Source of the DNA: Planctomycetota bacterium
GTDB taxonomy: Bacteria; Planctomycetota; UBA1135; GCA-002686595
Direction of reading: 5' to 3'
Assembly (NCBI GenBank): GCA_020847695.1
Contig: JADLBP010000102.1
Coordinates: 1-36,887 of the forward strand
DNA: 36,887 bases
Under the pieces are notes generated by a model. It worked only from the letters and a program-made list of their open reading frames with translations, was not told where the DNA came from and did no database searches. The translations under genes and the position numbers were made by a program. Below are positions 34,784 through 36,887 of this stretch, one piece after another (the stretch's first letter is position 1; every line of letters starts with the position of its first letter).

Positions 34784-35944
34784 GTGCTGATCGCCTGCCC
34801 CTTCTGCAAGACCGAGGCGCAGATCTCCGAGGATCTGGAAGGCTCGAAGGTCAAGTGCCCGAAGTGCAAGAAGACGTACTCGGCGCACGAAAAGGTCGAG
34901 CGCGGGGACAAGGCGTTGACGCCGATGAAGGTGCTGGTCGCGGCGCTGGTGATCCCGGTGCTCGGCGGCTTCATCCTCTACGTCGCGAAGAAGACGTCGC
35001 ACGACGAGCCCGCGCCGACGAAGACTCCCGCGGCGTCGTCTGCGCCGGTCCAGCCGGCTCCCGCGGCCGCCGCTCCGAGCGCGGCCGTCGCCGCGGCGCC
35101 CGAGGCGAAGTGGGGCACCGAAGCGCTCGACGCGGTGCGCGAGCTGCTCGGCGCCGCGTACGCGTTCGACGTCGCGCGCGCGACCGACGCGTTGTCGTCC
35201 GGAGCGGGCCGCGAACGCGCGAAGGCGCTGGTCCAGGACGAGAGCGAGCTCGCGTTCGCCAAATGGAAGGCGGGCGACTTGCGCATCCTCTCGCAGGATG
35301 ACGCGCATTCGACCGTCGCGGCGCGGCTGACGTCGCGCGCGAACGCCGCGACGACCAGCGAGTACCGGTTCGAGCTCGTCAAGGAAGGCGGACGCTGGCG
35401 GATCGGCGACTGGAAGCTGCTCGGCGACGGCACGACCGGTTCGAGCACCGCGAGCGCGCCGAAACCGAGCCCCGGCGGCGACGCGCGCGCGCAAGCCGCG
35501 AGCGCGCTGAAGGTCAACGTCGAGCCGCGCCATCTCGAGCACCTCGAATCGACCAGCGCCGAGCTGCGCTCGAAGATCGACGGCCTGTACTCGCGCATGC
35601 TCGACTTCTCGCTGTCGCCGGGTGACAACGCGCGCGCCTCCGACGAGCTCGCGGAGCTCGGCAAGCCCGCACTGCCGGTGCTCTTGAACGGCATGCTCGA
35701 GCAACGGATCGTCGACACCGATTCGGTTTCGAAGGTGATCCTGATCAACCAGACGCTCCAACGCATCACCGACCACACCACCGTGTTCGCGCCGAGGCCC
35801 GCGCTGCCCGACGTCGAAGCGCTGCGCCTCGAAGCGGTTAAGTCGTGGTTCTCGTGGTGGGGCTATTCCGGCGAGCGCTTCCAGACCAAGCCCAAGCTCC
35901 CCGATCCGTTCGACGCGGAGCTCGAGACCAAGAAGAAGCGCTGA
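34784..35944 (+). CDS. N-terminal zinc-ribbon, single-TM protein, first of a tandem pair
   Basis: A 386-residue protein that opens with a CxxC...CxxC zinc ribbon (Cys5, Cys8, Cys25, Cys28) of the MJ0042/YebC-ribbon kind. A transmembrane helix at about 50-67 (VLVAALVIPVLGGFILYV) is followed by an Ala/Pro-rich linker. A folded domain (about 110-215) with YRFELVKEGGRWRIGDWKLL resembles the NTF2-like/lumazine-type fold. A helical tail contains LAELGKPALPVLLNGML, reminiscent of one HEAT unit. The ribbon is expected in the cytoplasm and the rest outside. The start is GTG 34784. No function is recognised; the next gene shares its plan. Confidence 0.8.
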   Translation: MLIACPFCKTEAQISEDLEGSKVKCPKCKKTYSAHEKVERGDKALTPMKVLVAALVIPVLGGFILYVAKKTSHDEPAPTKTPAASSAPVQPAPAAAAPSAAVAAAPEAKWGTEALDAVRELLGAAYAFDVARATDALSSGAGRERAKALVQDESELAFAKWKAGDLRILSQDDAHSTVAARLTSRANAATTSEYRFELVKEGGRWRIGDWKLLGDGTTGSSTASAPKPSPGGDARAQAASALKVNVEPRHLEHLESTSAELRSKIDGLYSRMLDFSLSPGDNARASDELAELGKPALPVLLNGMLEQRIVDTDSVSKVILINQTLQRITDHTTVFAPRPALPDVEALRLEAVKSWFSWWGYSGERFQTKPKLPDPFDAELETKKKR

Positions 35945-35964
35945 CGCCGCCTCGTTTTCGACCC

Positions 35965-36887
35965 ATGGACCATCGCCTCGGGACGTGCAGCGCGTGCAGC
36001 GCTCGTTACCAGATCCCCGCAACCTTCCCCCACTCGCGCGCGAAGTGCCGCAGCTGCGGCGGCGTCGTCGAAATCGGCCCGGTGGTCGGCGCGAAGCCCG
36101 CGCGATCGTCGGGAGCCGCGCCCGCCGCGCGCGAGACGTCGCAAGCCGCGGAAGCCGGCGAGCCCGCGGCGCGCGCCGAGCGACCCGTCGAACGCCCGAG
36201 CATCGCGCGCGAACCGAGTGCAGAGCGCGCGCCGGACTCCACGGGTCGAGCGACGCCGCAGCGCCCCGACGCGCCTGTGACGCCCGCGCCGAAGTCGGCG
36301 CCCGCGCGGTCCGAGTCCCCGGCGAAGGCGGATTCGCCGACGACGCCCGAAGCTCCCGCGAAGCCCTCGCTCGAACGCGCCGCGCGCGAGCCGAAGGCCG
36401 CACCCGCGCGTCCGGCGCGCGACCCGAAGCCCGCGGGGACGCCCGAACCCAAGCGCAAGTCCAAGGTCGTGCCGGTCGTGCTCGGCGCGCTGATGCTGAC
36501 CGCGGCCGCGATCGCTGCTTTCTTCTACAGCCGCGGCGAGCGCGACGACGCCGCGCACGCGGCGCCGCCGCGCGACGAGGCGCCGCCCGAGGCTGCGGCG
36601 CCCGAGGCCACCGCGAAGACCGACGCGCCGGCCGGCCCGCAAGCTCCGCGCGCGCTCGACCGCGATCTCGCCGACGCCGCGAGCGTCGACCTCGCCGCGC
36701 TCGCCGACCTCGCGACCAGCGACCTGCGCGCGTCCGCCGACGGAGCGAAGCTCGAAGCCGCGTTGCAGCGTTTTCTCGCCGCGCCGACCGACGCCGAGCG
36801 CGAGCTCGCTGCGCGCGAGCTGGTCGCCGCCGGCCGACCCGCGCTGCTGCTCGCTCTCGATGCGTGGAAGCGCATCGACCTCGCGAC
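35965..36887 (+). CDS. N-terminal zinc-ribbon, single-TM protein, second of a tandem pair (3' end cut by window)
   Basis: Frame open from ATG 35965 to the window end (307 codons). Cys8, Cys11, Cys28 and Cys31 form a zinc ribbon like that of the preceding gene (TCSACSARYQIP; KCRSCGG). A very long Ala/Pro/Arg/Glu-rich linker (about 40-165) leads to a transmembrane helix at about 168-187 (VVPVVLGALMLTAAAIAAFF), then another linker. The visible end contains ELVAAGRPALLLALDAW, which parallels ELGKPALPVLLNGML in the neighbour, so the two are likely paralogues. It lies 20 bases after that gene, probably in one transcript. The high-GC linker makes the opposite strand look coding as well, but the ribbon and helix favour this frame. 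Confidence 0.75.
   Translation, partial: MDHRLGTCSACSARYQIPATFPHSRAKCRSCGGVVEIGPVVGAKPARSSGAAPAARETSQAAEAGEPAARAERPVERPSIAREPSAERAPDSTGRATPQRPDAPVTPAPKSAPARSESPAKADSPTTPEAPAKPSLERAAREPKAAPARPARDPKPAGTPEPKRKSKVVPVVLGALMLTAAAIAAFFYSRGERDDAAHAAPPRDEAPPEAAAPEATAKTDAPAGPQAPRALDRDLADAASVDLAALADLATSDLRASADGAKLEAALQRFLAAPTDAERELAARELVAAGRPALLLALDAWKRIDLA

Overview
The window is very GC-rich, densely coded DNA from a diderm bacterium. Genes for lipid A glycosylation (waaA), lipoprotein maturation (lspA) and many exported lipoproteins imply an outer membrane. An ECF sigma factor fused through a membrane helix to repeated carboxypeptidase-regulatory-like domains, TM-anchored CxxC zinc-ribbon proteins, a class 1B pyrD and numerous secreted beta-propellers suggest a high-GC member of the Planctomycetota. 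That placement is inference from gene content. I see no insertion sequence, prophage, CRISPR array, rRNA or tRNA. No gap between genes exceeds 300 bases.

Layout. 1-1619 (minus): a phosphomannomutase/phosphoglucomutase coupled to a truncated carboxypeptidase-regulatory-like membrane protein. 1795-3246 (plus): a secreted copper-radical oxidase. 3316-5531 (minus): an aminotransferase and a threonine aldolase overlapping by 4 bp. 5783-12706 (plus): a six-gene run encoding a beta-propeller lipoprotein, an ABC importer (binding lipoprotein, fused permease, ATPase), a membrane-anchored pentahaem cytochrome c and a HEAT-repeat lipoprotein. The last five start codons each overlap the preceding stop or lie within 10 bases of it. 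12691-14351 (minus): a UbiA-family prenyltransferase and a pseudopilin.

14451-23126 (minus) is a housekeeping block. In transcription order it holds a DksA/TraR-type regulator, lspA, pyrD, a response regulator with an unknown N-terminal domain, secA, waaA and metK. A near-consensus promoter lies at its head (23238-23265) and a textbook intrinsic terminator at its end (14451-14496). 23328-25913 (plus): a Xer-type recombinase, then a carboxypeptidase-regulatory-like protein coupled to a B3/B4 tRNA-synthetase-like domain protein. 25954-30532 (minus): the sigma-factor/membrane fusion and uvrC. 30640-32316 (plus): a secreted propeller followed by strong terminators. 32595-34679 (minus): uvrB. 34784-36887 (plus): two tandem zinc-ribbon/TM paralogues, the second cut by the window end.

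Two candidates for undescribed biology stand out. One is the six-gene operon joining an FbpA-type importer, whose binding protein lacks the iron-binding tyrosine pair, to a pentahaem cytochrome and two further lipoproteins. The other is the 858-residue one-piece sigma factor, which appears tethered to the membrane with a large extracytoplasmic beta-sandwich array.
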